Positions 48,950 to 60,000 of a stretch of 64,000 nt of DNA are shown one piece after another. The position numbers and the translations under genes are program-made. Under the pieces are notes generated by a model, which worked only from the letters and a program-made list of their open reading frames with translations, did not search any database and was not told the origin of the DNA. Source of the DNA: Myrica gale. Its lineage: Eukaryota > Streptophyta > Magnoliopsida > Fagales > Myricaceae. Location: the NCBI GenBank assembly GCA_963930655.1, contig OZ005621.1:2467001-2531000 (forward strand), written 5' to 3'. Position 1 is the stretch's first letter. Each line of letters opens with the position of its first letter.

Positions 48950-51241
48950 ATGGTTCAACCCATTCCTAGCAGTGTCCGGAAGGCATGGGATACCTGGAAT
49001 ATCAGGGTGGTCGTTCTCTCAAGCCTGATGCTGCAAACCGTTTTAATTTTGGTTGCTCCCTTCAGAAAACGCACGGGCCAAAAATTGGTGATTTTGCTAA
49101 TCTGGTCGTCTTACTTGCTAGCTGATTGGGCTGCAGACTATGCTGTTGGACTCATCTCCAGCGGCCAAGGCAACAAAAGCTCTCGTCCCTCTAAATTGGC
49201 CAACTCGCTTTCCAATGATGACAACAGTGACCTTCTGGCATTTTGGGCTCCCTTCCTATTGTTACACCTCGGTGGACCGGATACTATAAGTGCTTTTGCT
49301 CTTGAGGATAATGAGCTCTGGCTTAGGCATTTTCTCGGGCTTGTATTCCAGTTTGTGGCGACTATTTATGTCTACATACAAACACTTCCTACAAACAAGC
49401 TCTGGATCCCGACAATGCTCATGTTTCTGGCGGGAGTCATCAAGTACTTTGAGCGGACACGCTCCTTGTATCTTGCATCTCTGGATAGTTTCCGACAATC
49501 CATGCTTAAAGCCCCCGATCCAGGGCCCAACTATGCAAAGCTCATGGAGGAATACTCTTCAATGAAAGAAGCCAGACTTCCAACCACGATAGAAATGACA
49601 CCAGAGCCTGATAAAGAATCAAAGGATGCAAATAAATCGGTGAAGAAAGGTCCCTTAAGCGAATTTGAAGTGGTGCAATATGCTTACCAGTACTACAAAG
49701 TATTCAAGGGGCTCGTCGTTGACCTTATTCTCAGCTTTCGCGAGCGCAAGGAAAGCCGAGAATTTTTCCTCAACAGAAGTGCAGAAGATGCTCTTAAAGT
49801 GATAGAGGTAGAGCTCAACTTCATCTATGATGTTCTCTTTACTAAGGTCGTTGTCGTGCATTCTGTAAAAGGATACCTATCCCGTTTTGTATCCTTTAGT
49901 TCGGTTGTAGTAGCCCTTGGACTCTTCTGGTCCTTAGAGAAGCATACGCATGAGCATGAGTTTGAAAAGTTTGATATAGTAGTTACTTATACTTTGCTCT
50001 TTGGTGCCATTACCCTAGACGCGATAGCTCTCTTCATGCTCATTTTCTCTGATTGGACTGTTGACTCTCTTGAGAAGTCCAAGCAAAACTCTGTTCGGAG
50101 ATTTGTCATGGAAAAGTTCCTTGAGTTTAAGAAGTCAAAGTGGTCTAAACTTAAGAGAAAACCGTATGAGGGGCAAGAAGCATTGGCTACGCCAAGACTG
50201 TTCCGTAGATGGTCGGAAAAAGTATCGGTCTTTAATTTGATAACATTCTGCCTCAAGAAAGGTCCTCAAAAATCCCTTCCAGACGTTGAGCACTCTCAAG
50301 TTTGTTTTCCGGCCTTTTTTAACGCCACTCCTAATTTGTACCTTTCCTGTCGTAAATTCTGTCAATTTTTCAGCGTCCAGAATGCCATTAGTTCTTTGGG
50401 TATCGAGGACTTCCTAGATGAGTGGTTTCATGTGTCAAGAGAGCCATTGACAAAGAAGCTATGGTGTTTTATCTTTGAGGAGCTACATCAGAAATCCTCG
50501 GTTGCAGAAGACACAGAAACTGCGAAGAGAATTTGCTCAGCTAGAGGCGCTTATGTTCTCCGAGAAGCTGAATTGGAATCAGACAATCCCAATATTTACA
50601 GTAATTTACTGGACTATATTGAAAATGTTGAATATGATGAGAGCCTTCTCTTGTGGCATGTTGCTACTGAACTCTGCTATCAACATCATGAAGAAGGTGT
50701 TTCAAGAAATGGTGAAAAATCTGAGAGTGATGGTTATCGTGATGTCAGCAAGTTCCTCTCAGATTACATGCTATATCTTTTAATGAAGCAGACTAAAATG
50801 ATGTCCGCTGTTGCTGGTATAGGGCAAATAAGATTTCGTGATACTTGTGCTGAGGCTGAAAGATTCTTTGTCAGGAAGGGTTTAGGACCAGGACAGACAG
50901 AAGTGGCTTGTGAGAAAATTCTCGGTTTGAATACAGAAGTTAAACCTGTTTATGTAAAGGGTGATAGAAGCAAATCTGTATTGTTTGAGGCGTGTAGGCT
51001 GGCCAAAGAGCTGCAGAAATTGGATGGGGCCGGAAAAAAATGGGAGATCATGAGCAAAGTCTGGGTGGAAATGTTGTCATATGGGGCTAGTAATTGTAGG
51101 CCAGACACCCATGCTCAACAAATAAGTAAAGGTGGACAGCTTATTACTTTGGTTTGGCTCCTGATGGCTCATTTTGGACTCGGGAAGCAGTTTCAAATCA
51201 GGGAAGGTCATGCCAGGGCAAAATTGCTGGTGGGTAAGTAG
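48950..51241 (+). CDS. DUF4220/DUF594 membrane protein, intronless, 763 aa
   Basis: Member of a plant-specific family of unknown function, often tandemly duplicated. The ATG at 48950 (MVQPIPSSVRKAWDTWNIR) was chosen; the frame is open 24 bases further upstream but has no ATG there, and the tandem copy starts at the same MVQPIPSS. Hydrophobic segments: about 20-38 (VVVLSSLMLQTVLILVAPF), 44-60, 100-112, 130-150, 158-172, 308-330 and 345-365. The N-terminal half fits DUF4220 (to about 390), with the usual DNSDLLAFWAPFLLLHLGGP block. The C-terminal HAQQISKGGQLITLVWLLMA (about 728-747) is the DUF594 signature. No catalytic motif is seen. The gene is complete; its duplicate downstream is broken. 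Function is unknown. Confidence 0.85.
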   Translation: MVQPIPSSVRKAWDTWNIRVVVLSSLMLQTVLILVAPFRKRTGQKLVILLIWSSYLLADWAADYAVGLISSGQGNKSSRPSKLANSLSNDDNSDLLAFWAPFLLLHLGGPDTISAFALEDNELWLRHFLGLVFQFVATIYVYIQTLPTNKLWIPTMLMFLAGVIKYFERTRSLYLASLDSFRQSMLKAPDPGPNYAKLMEEYSSMKEARLPTTIEMTPEPDKESKDANKSVKKGPLSEFEVVQYAYQYYKVFKGLVVDLILSFRERKESREFFLNRSAEDALKVIEVELNFIYDVLFTKVVVVHSVKGYLSRFVSFSSVVVALGLFWSLEKHTHEHEFEKFDIVVTYTLLFGAITLDAIALFMLIFSDWTVDSLEKSKQNSVRRFVMEKFLEFKKSKWSKLKRKPYEGQEALATPRLFRRWSEKVSVFNLITFCLKKGPQKSLPDVEHSQVCFPAFFNATPNLYLSCRKFCQFFSVQNAISSLGIEDFLDEWFHVSREPLTKKLWCFIFEELHQKSSVAEDTETAKRICSARGAYVLREAELESDNPNIYSNLLDYIENVEYDESLLLWHVATELCYQHHEEGVSRNGEKSESDGYRDVSKFLSDYMLYLLMKQTKMMSAVAGIGQIRFRDTCAEAERFFVRKGLGPGQTEVACEKILGLNTEVKPVYVKGDRSKSVLFEACRLAKELQKLDGAGKKWEIMSKVWVEMLSYGASNCRPDTHAQQISKGGQLITLVWLLMAHFGLGKQFQIREGHARAKLLVGK

Positions 51242-51594
51242 TCAACCTTGTATTGAATTTGCTCTCGTCTTTAATTTATTGCTTGTTTTTTTTCTTTGTC
51301 GCGAGTTTTGTGTGAGAAGGAAGATTGAATCTTGTTCTATTATCTGAAAACCATTGTCTTAAATGCTCGTTCTGCCATTAAAATAAATTAAGAAGCTGCT
51401 TTGCAATTCGCATTTTTCTCTTTGATTGGTTTTCTAGTTCTTTATTGTAAGTATCCTCCGATATTCGTTAAAAATAAGGAGAAATATTCCTAGCTAGTAT
51501 TCTATACCTATTTAAGGAGTAAAATCATCTGATTCTCAAATTATATATATATATTTTTAAAAATAAACTATTTTGGCTGTTAAAAATTTCAATA
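51242..51594. other. 3' flank of the DUF4220 gene
   Basis: Presumed 3' UTR, partly conserved after the downstream duplicate (for example 'cttaaatgctcgttctgcc' and 'gattggttttctagttc'). Confidence 0.6.
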
Positions 51595-51935
51595 CCCCGC
51601 AAACTTAAGGTGGACACACGTTGAATTTGAATTTATAAAAAATAATTCAAGGGAAAAAGAATAACGCCGGAAGAATGCCGGAAGGTCGCTGGACTGATGC
51701 AGAGAGGTCGTCGAACTGATGCCGGAGGTCGCTGGACTGATGTCGGAAACCTTGCTCCAATACTATGTTAGAAATAAAAAAATTAAACTTAGAAAAATTA
51801 TTTATTAATGATACGTGAGACATCACTATGAGAATGCTCAATTGAGTTTATTCGTTTTCTCAATTATATTTGATGAGATTATATAAGACTTTATTTATAA
51901 GACATTGAATATGTAATTCTTAACAATTTGAATAA
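51595..51935 (-). mobile_element. Fragment of the same TRIM-like LTR element
   Basis: Shares with the element at 22319-22877 the 'cccgcaaact(c/t)aaggtggaca' stretch (here 51596-51617), the 'gccgg...ggtcg' interior, and an LTR starting 'tgttagaaataaaaa' (51768). Here the LTR edge is preceded by 'gctccaatacta', the reverse complement of a degraded tRNA-Met-type primer-binding site, which the other copy lacks. The LTR decays by about 51935. The other LTR is only traceable as 'tttcaata' at 51587-51594. Confidence 0.6.
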
Positions 51936-52562
51936 ATAATTAAAGAGAAGAAAGAGAATCCTTCTGTCCTCGCGTTGCACGAGACAAAGATCCTCCTTCG
52001 TATAGATATCTACTGGAGTAAACATTACTGTAACATGATCTGCTCATAAAAAAAGAAAGAACTCCAAAAGCTAAGAAACGTGTACTTCACCCGCACATTC
52101 CCATACAAGAAACTTATTCCTATAAGATTTTTGTCGACCAAAGCTGGGAAAATACGAAACTGCAATTGGGTTGGACTCTGAAAAAACAGCACAAGAACTG
52201 TGAGATTAGCTTTTGCAGGCAATTAAGTCACTCATGATATACTTTAGAAATAGCTTCTTCAGTGCCATGATTAACTTTCTATAAACTTCACGTCGTATGA
52301 TAATGAATTTAAGGTGTGAGCATGCATGCACCACTGTAGAAAAGCATGCTTTTGCATAAGAACAGAAAAAAGAGAGTTTAAAATCGATAGTACAAATATA
52401 TGTTCTTAGATATTTTATGTAGAATAATATCTGGATTGTTTTGTCCCTAGCCGCCAGTTGCAAGAAAAATAACTTTTGGCGTTTATTTGGTCGCTAAGCT
52501 CTCGTAACTTTTTGTAAAAAAAATATAAAAATGGTAGCCTGCTTATAAATAAAAGAATCTCT
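51936..52562. other. Spacer between the tandem DUF4220 copies
   Basis: Part of it (about 52095-52230) is similar to 55800-55900 beyond the second copy, so it belongs to the duplicated block. No gene. Confidence 0.5.
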
Positions 52563-54824
52563 ATGGTCCAACCCATTCCCAGCAGTGTCCGGAAGGCATG
52601 GGAGACCTGGAATATCAGGGCGCTCGTTCTCTTGAGCCTGACAATGCAAACGGTTTTATTTTTGGTTGCTCCCTTGAGAAAACGCATAGGGCAAAGAATG
52701 GTGATTTTCCTTATCTGGTCGTCTTACTTGCTAGCTGATTGGGCTGCAGACTTTGCTGTTGGAGTCATCTCCAGCGGCGAAGGCAACAAAAGCTCTTGTC
52801 CCTCTAAATTGGCCAACTCGCCTTCCAATGACGACAACAGTGACCTTCTGGCATTTTGGGCTCCCTTCCTATTGTTACACCTCAGTGGACCGGATACTAT
52901 AACTGCTTTTGCTCTTGAGGATAATGAGCTCTGGCTTAGGCATTTTCTCTGGCTTGTATTCCAGCTTCTGATGACTGTTTATGTCTTCATACAAACGCTT
53001 CCTACAAACAAGCTCTGGATCCCGACACTGATCATGTTTCTGGCGGGAATCATCAAGTACTTTGAGCGGACACGCTCCTTGTATCCTGCATCTTTGGATC
53101 GTTTCCAACGATCCATGCTTAAAGACCTCGATCCAGGGCCCATCTATGCAAAGCTTATGGAGGAATACTCTTCAATGAAAGAAGCCGGACTTCCAATCAA
53201 GATAGAAACGAATCCAGAGCGTCATAGAGAATCAACGGATGCAAATGAATCAGTGGAGGGAGGCAAGGTCGACTTAAGTGAATTGGAAGTGGTGAAATAT
53301 GCTTACGACTACCACAAAATATTCAAGGGACTCATCGTTGACATTATTCCCAGCTTTCGTGAGCGGAATGAAAGCCGATAATTTTTCCTCATGAGAAATT
53401 CAGAAGATGCTCTTGAAGTGATAGAGGCAGAGCTCAACTTCCTCTATGAAGTTCTCTTCACTAAGGTCGTTGTCTTCCTATGCCGTTTTGTATTCTTTAG
53501 TTCGGTTGTGGTAGCCCTTGGACTCTTTTGGTCCTTAGAGAAGCATGAGCACGAGCATGATTTTGAAAAGTTTGATATCGTAGTTACTTACACTTTGCTC
53601 TTTGGTGCCATTACCCTAGACGCGATAGCTCTCGTCATGCTCATTTTCTCTGATTGGACTGTTGCCGCTCTTGAGAAGTCCAAACAAAACTCTGTCCGGA
53701 GATTTGTCATGGAAAAGCTTCTTGAGTTTAAGAAGTCAAAGTGGTCTGAGGGGCATTAGGCATTGGCTACGCCAATACTGTTCCGTAGATGGTCGGAAAA
53801 AGTATCGGCCTTTAATTTGATAACATTCTGCCTCAAGAAAGGTCCTCAAAAATCCCTTCCAGACGTTGAGCACTCTCAAGTTTGTTTTCCGGCCTTTTTT
53901 AAAGCCACTCCTAATTTGTACCTTTCCTGTCGTAAAGTCCGTCAATTTTTCAGCGTCCAGAATGCCATTAGTTCTTTGGGTATCGAGGGCTTCCTAGATG
54001 AGTGGTTTCATGTGTCAAGAGAGCCATTGACAAAGAAGCTATGGCGTTTTATCTTTGAGGAGCTACATCAGAAATCCTCGGTTGCAGAAGACACAGAAAC
54101 TGCGAAGAGAATTTGCTCAGCTAGAGGCGCTTATGTTCTCCGAGAAGCTGAATTGGAAATATCAGACAGTCCCAATATTTACAGTAATTTACTGGAGTAT
54201 ATTGAAAATGTTGCTTATGATGAGAGCCTTCTCTTGTGGCATGTTACTACTGAGAACTCTGCTATGCTCGCGATATCGAGAAGAGTGATTATCGTGATTT
54301 GAGCAAGCTCCTCTCAGAGGACATGCTATATCTTTTACTGATGCAAAGTAAAATGATGTCCGCTGTTGCTGGTTCTGGGCAAATGACATTTTGGGAAACC
54401 TGTGCTGAGTTTCGGCATACCTGTGCTGACGCTGGAAGATTCTTTGACATGAAGGATTTAGGACCAGAGCATACAAACGAGGCGTGTGAGAAAATTCTCA
54501 GTTCGAATACAGAAGTTAAACCTGTTGATGTATTTGGAGTCGATAGAGTCAAATCTGTATTGTTTGAGGCGTGCAGGCTGGCCAAAGAGCTTCAGAAATT
54601 GGGGGGGGGGGGGGGGGGAATGGGAGATCATGAGCAAAGTCTGGGTGGAAATGTTGTCATATGGAGCTAGTAATAGTAGGCCAGACACCCATAGTCAGCA
54701 AGTAAGCAAAGGCGGACAGCTTATTACTTTGGTTTGGCTGCTGATGGCTCATTTTGGACTCGGGAAGCAGTTTGATGAAATGAAGAAGGGTCACCCGGGG
54801 GCAAAATTGCTCGTGGGTAAGTAG
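52563..54824 (+). pseudogene. Broken tandem duplicate of the DUF4220/DUF594 gene
   Basis: About 90 percent identical by eye to the gene at 48950. Lesions in order: a nonsense change at 53379-53381 (GAG to TAA context, after ERNESR); loss of several codons near 53475 (the HSVKGYLS block); a deletion of about eight codons and a TAG at 53757-53759 (after SKWSEGH); a deletion with frame change near 54265-54290, where the intact copy has CYQHHEEGVS; and replacement of the GATGGGGCCGG segment by 18 consecutive G (54601-54618). The DUF594 end (HSQQVSKGGQLITLVWLLMA) and stop are still present. Cannot encode a full protein. Two of its surviving frames exceed 170 residues, so automated prediction may call false short genes here. 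Confidence 0.9.
54601..54618. repeat. Run of 18 G
   Basis: Homopolymer inside the pseudogene, at a place where the intact copy has mixed sequence. Could be real expansion or an assembly or base-calling error. Confidence 0.8.
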
Positions 54825-57026
54825 TCGAATCAAGTTCTATTGCTCTCGACTTTTCTCCTTTTTTTTTTATATGTCAGAAACCAGGTAGAATATTGTTCTA
54901 CTATGTGAAAACTGGTGTCTTAAATGCTCGTTCTGCCTTTAAAATAAAGGAGTGGCTTTGCTTCGCATTTTTCTCTTGATTGGTTTTCTAGTTCCTTCCT
55001 TGTATGTTTGATCATCCGATATTGGTTAAAAACAAAGAAGTCCAAAGAAAATAAGAACACCCGGAATCTCACCAAATGAAACTTGACGAAAATCAAAAAA
55101 AGGCAAAACGAAAGAAAGAAGGAATGAAAAGACTAGAGAAATAAAATCAAACTCCTGGTAAAGAAACCAAATGTCCCCAACAGATGATCAAGGCAAATTT
55201 ATATACAGTCGGTTGTTATATACTGAACCCATTTTATTGTCAAACTGTGTCAGGTCCGTTATAGGCTAATTCACCAATTAACTTGATATGTTTCACTTGT
55301 CGTGAGGACAACATTGCGACAATTAGGTTTTTTCTCCATACATTCTTGACAAAAATTTCTTCGATTTTAAGGGTATTTTCATGTATTTGTAATCACAATG
55401 TTAGTTTTTATAAGGTAGCCTATATAAAAATATGTTTTAGATTCTTATTGAGATGCATAGTTGTAGATGGTAGATCGTTTGGATTAAATCTTGGACAGGG
55501 TTTCTTTAACCCAACACATTCTGCACGTTGTTATAATTAATTAAAGATGCAATCACCAAGTAAAGAATATTAATATGTGGACACCTCCCCTTCTTACAAA
55601 AGAGAGATGCCTACAAGCTGAAGAGAATTAAAGCGAGAAAGTTTAGTGCTCGTATATAATCAACTAAGGAGATAAAGGTAGCCTTAAAAAAAACCTGCTT
55701 CCGCAAACTGGAAAAAGAAAAAACAAAGAGAAGAAAGAACCAAAAGTTATTTCCATTTTTTTATTGGCAAAGAAACAAGTATTTCAGCCACACTGTTCAT
55801 GCACATTCCCATAGAAGAAACTTTACTATTTCTGTAAACCAAAACCTCGGAAAGTAGGAAGCTGCAAGAACAGTGAGATTAGCTTTATGCAAGCCACTGA
55901 TTCTTAAAATAACTCGGGCCAAGTAATCAAGAATATTAATATCAGGCAACAATTCCAATGCCAAGTAAAGGATACTCATATCAAGATACTCTTCGTTTTC
56001 TATTTGGATTGTACCATATAACTCAAAAAGAGATAGACACAATAAGTAAATCAAACATCATTTAATGATGTCCATGTGAAGTTTTAGATAGCATGATGCA
56101 ATTTGAACAAAGAATTGCAGAGGATCCTAATCCAGAGTACTTTACCCGACTGCATACCTTTGCTCAAAGAGACTAGATCCAGTACTCAGTAAACTATACT
56201 TTGGCATGAGTGGATTCCTTTCTCTCCCTCTACTTAATCAACAAAAAAGAAGAGAAAATTGGTTTTAATCCTTGAATTTTACACCGTTTTCACAATTGAT
56301 CAACATAACTGAACTTGGATTCTAATGTGGGAGTCCCTTATTATTTCCCAATAAGCTGAGTCTTATTACGTACACTATTAATAGGAGTAATGTAAGTTTT
56401 AAGCTAATAAAAAGAAAGAAGCTGACAGAGACTGCAATATAACTCGGTGCATACAATAGCCCTTTGGTTGAATTTGAAATGCCACGACTAAATGCGTCAC
56501 TGGACTTCTTATCAGGGCTCCTGATATGAATGCTACATTTCCTCCAAGAAATGTTTCATGAGACTTAAAAGTTACCTGAAGTTTTCAGAACTCCGCATGA
56601 TCTACTATTATTGAAACTCATCCAAAAGTTTTGTAAACATGATCACAGAGGTAAAAACTGCAAGTGAATTCTGTGTACGAGATCATTACAGTTCATCTAG
56701 TTCGTATTTAATTTCATCAACTGTGGCCAAAAATATTTCCTAGTTACAACAAAATGTGGGATAAAAGTGTTTAATCTGATCACAAAATGTTTTGTGGTTC
56801 TCCTGAAACTTTATTAGGGAGGCAATCCGAGAAAAATGATGCTATATACTCTAAAAATACTCAATGGTAGAGGGAACGCCAGCCGTTGATCTTATTTCTT
56901 CAACAGCGTGTGGTGAGCAGACTAAAAGTAAACCTTCTGAAGGTTGCTATCTGTCCTAGATTTTACACTTCAGGAGCTTCTTTATAATTTTCATGTCTCT
57001 TAACTTAAGTAAGAAGAGTTTATTTA
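54825..57026. other. Spacer and 3' flank of the PFK gene
   Basis: The left part (to about 55020) matches the 3' flank of the intact DUF4220 gene, and 55800-55900 matches 52095-52230. No other gene. The right end is the presumed 3' UTR of the minus-strand gene. Confidence 0.5.
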
Positions 57027-60000
57027 TCAGATAAAGTCGGGCTGGCCTGTTGAAGTCAAGCAACGATGCCACATTCTACTGTTTGGATCCACCAGCCTAG
57101 GATAAGAAATGACTTCGGGTATTGGAAGGTAGACATAGTGAGTGTTGCATATGCCTACAGTAATGCCACTATATCCAGCAAATGCACCGTGAACCTGTCA
57201 AAGCCACACATCCATATTGAACTAGCATTAATAAGACTGAACAGTCCAAAAATATGAATAAAAAAAAAAACTAGAAAAAGGAAAACTGCAAACAAGAGAG
57301 TTGATGACCTATTTCCATGAGGGGTACTAGGAGAACAACGCTATATTTACCAACCAATCATTTGCAAAAACCTAAGCTGTTTGATAAAGGCTGGGTTGAA
57401 CCTTGGACAATTGGCCAAGCTCAAAAAGATCCAACTTTGGCACCTCATTGAAATTTCCACGGCTGAACTACCCGGCTCAGCTAAGGTTGAGCTCTGCTAG
57501 GCTTCCCTACTGAAAAATGAGGCAAGTTTGGGGCCAAGCCAAATAGAATCGATGTTAAGCTGGTTCCCCAGCAATCTAACCTTGGTAAGCAAAAATTAAT
57601 TTAGCTACGGCCATATCCCTTCACGGGACAAATGAATTGAGCTTATATCTAGCTACAAAAAGAAATTTCTTTTCTTATCCACCCTGGGACCATCCCGTTT
57701 GTTGAACCAAGAACGAACCTCATCTGGGCGGGCTCAAAGTTTGCAGCTGGAACCCCCCAGGTTGGCAGACATCAGTATGGGACAAATCCAATTGGAAACT
57801 AGGAAGTCTAAATTCTTTACTAAAGGGAACTTCTGTAGAGTTCCATATCTATTTTGTGATCAGCCTTTTTAAATCCAGAGAAGTTCAATAAGTACACTAT
57901 AGCATACCTGGTTGTATCATACTCTTCATTAGAATTCACAAACAACATTTAGGCAATAATCTTTTCTAGTGCACTGTACGTTATTGAATCAAACCCAACA
58001 AAACTGCTCTGGCTCTAGTTTTTTAGTACCCATCCCATTAGGCATGAATGTCTTGGTCCTGGCTCATCACAGGTGATCTAGTGTGCATCTCTCAATTTCA
58101 TACCAGTCCCAGCTAAGGGATCAGCTGAGCGTCAAGTTTTTAAGGAATGACATTTTCTTTTATGGCAAACTGCTTCTTGGTGCAATATTCACTCAGGATA
58201 CTCATGATGAATTGGGTCAATACAAGATGAAGCACAAGGTATGTTCCCTATCTACCAAGCATTAGATGCGACGCTGGAGGCTAATGTCATCCGATCACGT
58301 CAAGTACAAGAACTATTCTACAGGGAGACCTAGACATTGGCCATCACTGTGAAATCCCTACCCCAGAAATGTAGCATACTGAGGCAGAAGATAGTATGCA
58401 TTATTTTTTAGGAAAGAGAGGGAGAGAGAGAGAGAGACTCACGGCATTTTGTCCTAGCACAGTGCATAGAATTCCATCTGAAGCATTTGCACGACAGGCA
58501 CGAATCATGTATGTGGGATCAATATACTTCACATCAACCGGAACACCAAGCTCCTTAAAATATTTTTTGGTCTGCCAGAGGAATGGTTATCAGATATTCA
58601 TATCCTATCGAATAGGTGAAAAGGCAGTTCCACCAATAAATCATCTAGAATTTGTATTAAAGGATTCAACCGGAAAAAAATATTAATTATGTCACTTTCA
58701 ACAAAATGTTGGCATTTCCTTAGAAGTGATAGTGCAACAGAGAAAAATAAACGAAATGTATGTTAAGAGTGAAAAACAGCTGCACTTGTTGGAATTTACT
58801 TATATCTGAAAGAAAATGCAGAGTGGTTTATTATAACATGCAGTTCAAAGTGGAACTTATAACATACTTCGTGTCATTGGGTTTATTAACAATGTGGACA
58901 TCATAGTCATGTTGTCATTGAAGCTTGTCTCATTGTTTGATGATGCAGGCTTTAGGTAAAGTGCTATCTGAGTACTGAGAACATTCCAAGTCCCATAATC
59001 GAATTCAGAGAGATGAATGCAGCGACCCATAGTTAGTAGACAGCAAAAGTTGCACATCCATCAACCAACCGAGTTTTTAATCAAGAAATGGAGAAATAAA
59101 GAGAAGAGAAAAATAATTTGGGAAAGAATGAACAGACACTACAAATTCGAAATTCTGACTGTTTTCGATACATTTGTATTGGAATTCTCCTATTCTGTCT
59201 CGCAACTAGACACAGAGAGAGAGAGAGAGAGCAGCACCACATGATTTCCATTCAAGTACAGAACCATTTTGGTTTTGTTCACTGAGCACAACATCAAAGC
59301 AGTCGACTGACAAAATCGCCACTAACTGAACTTAGATCTTAGAGGCTTAAAGAACGTGACATAGTTGTAAGTCTGCCAAGCGACCACCACAAGGCCAAAC
59401 TACAGTTGATTCTCATGTATGCAACACATTAACTGATCGTTAAACAGTGTCTTTCAGTTAAGACATCATTTATCAAACCATTGATGTAGGTTGTATCAAG
59501 ATACATGGAAATCACTCAAAATACAACCACCAACCTCTTGTTGAAGGTGTACACCAATATCTCCAAATACAATGTTCCCTGATGCATCTCTAGCATTAGT
59601 TTTCTGAAGAAAATCCTGCATCAGAAAACACCAGCAGACATAATTTTACTCTTGGTAGGGAAAAGAAAACCACGAAGACGTTATGAGATCTATGAAGTGT
59701 AGTAGAACAAACAGAAGCAGAAATTCGTAGTATTTCATGAAGCCAGAAAAGAACAGAGAAATGTAAACCCCCTGGTCAGTTAATAGTATTCAATCTATGA
59801 CTGAAAGTATGTACTCCTTATGTAACTCACCTGGCCTGCTCCCTCTGCAACACACACCACAGCTGAACCCTTTGTATCAATCACGTATTTAAGGTGCCGC
59901 AGAACGCCATGAGGCCCGTGCAAATTAAAATGTACCTTGGATGTGCAATTGTGCATATCAGGATCAGGAAGGGCACACAAAATAAGTATCCAATTAATTT

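Noticed and set aside
54189-54688. Minus-strand ORFs over the DUF4220 pseudogene
   Set aside because: Antisense readings of decayed coding sequence.
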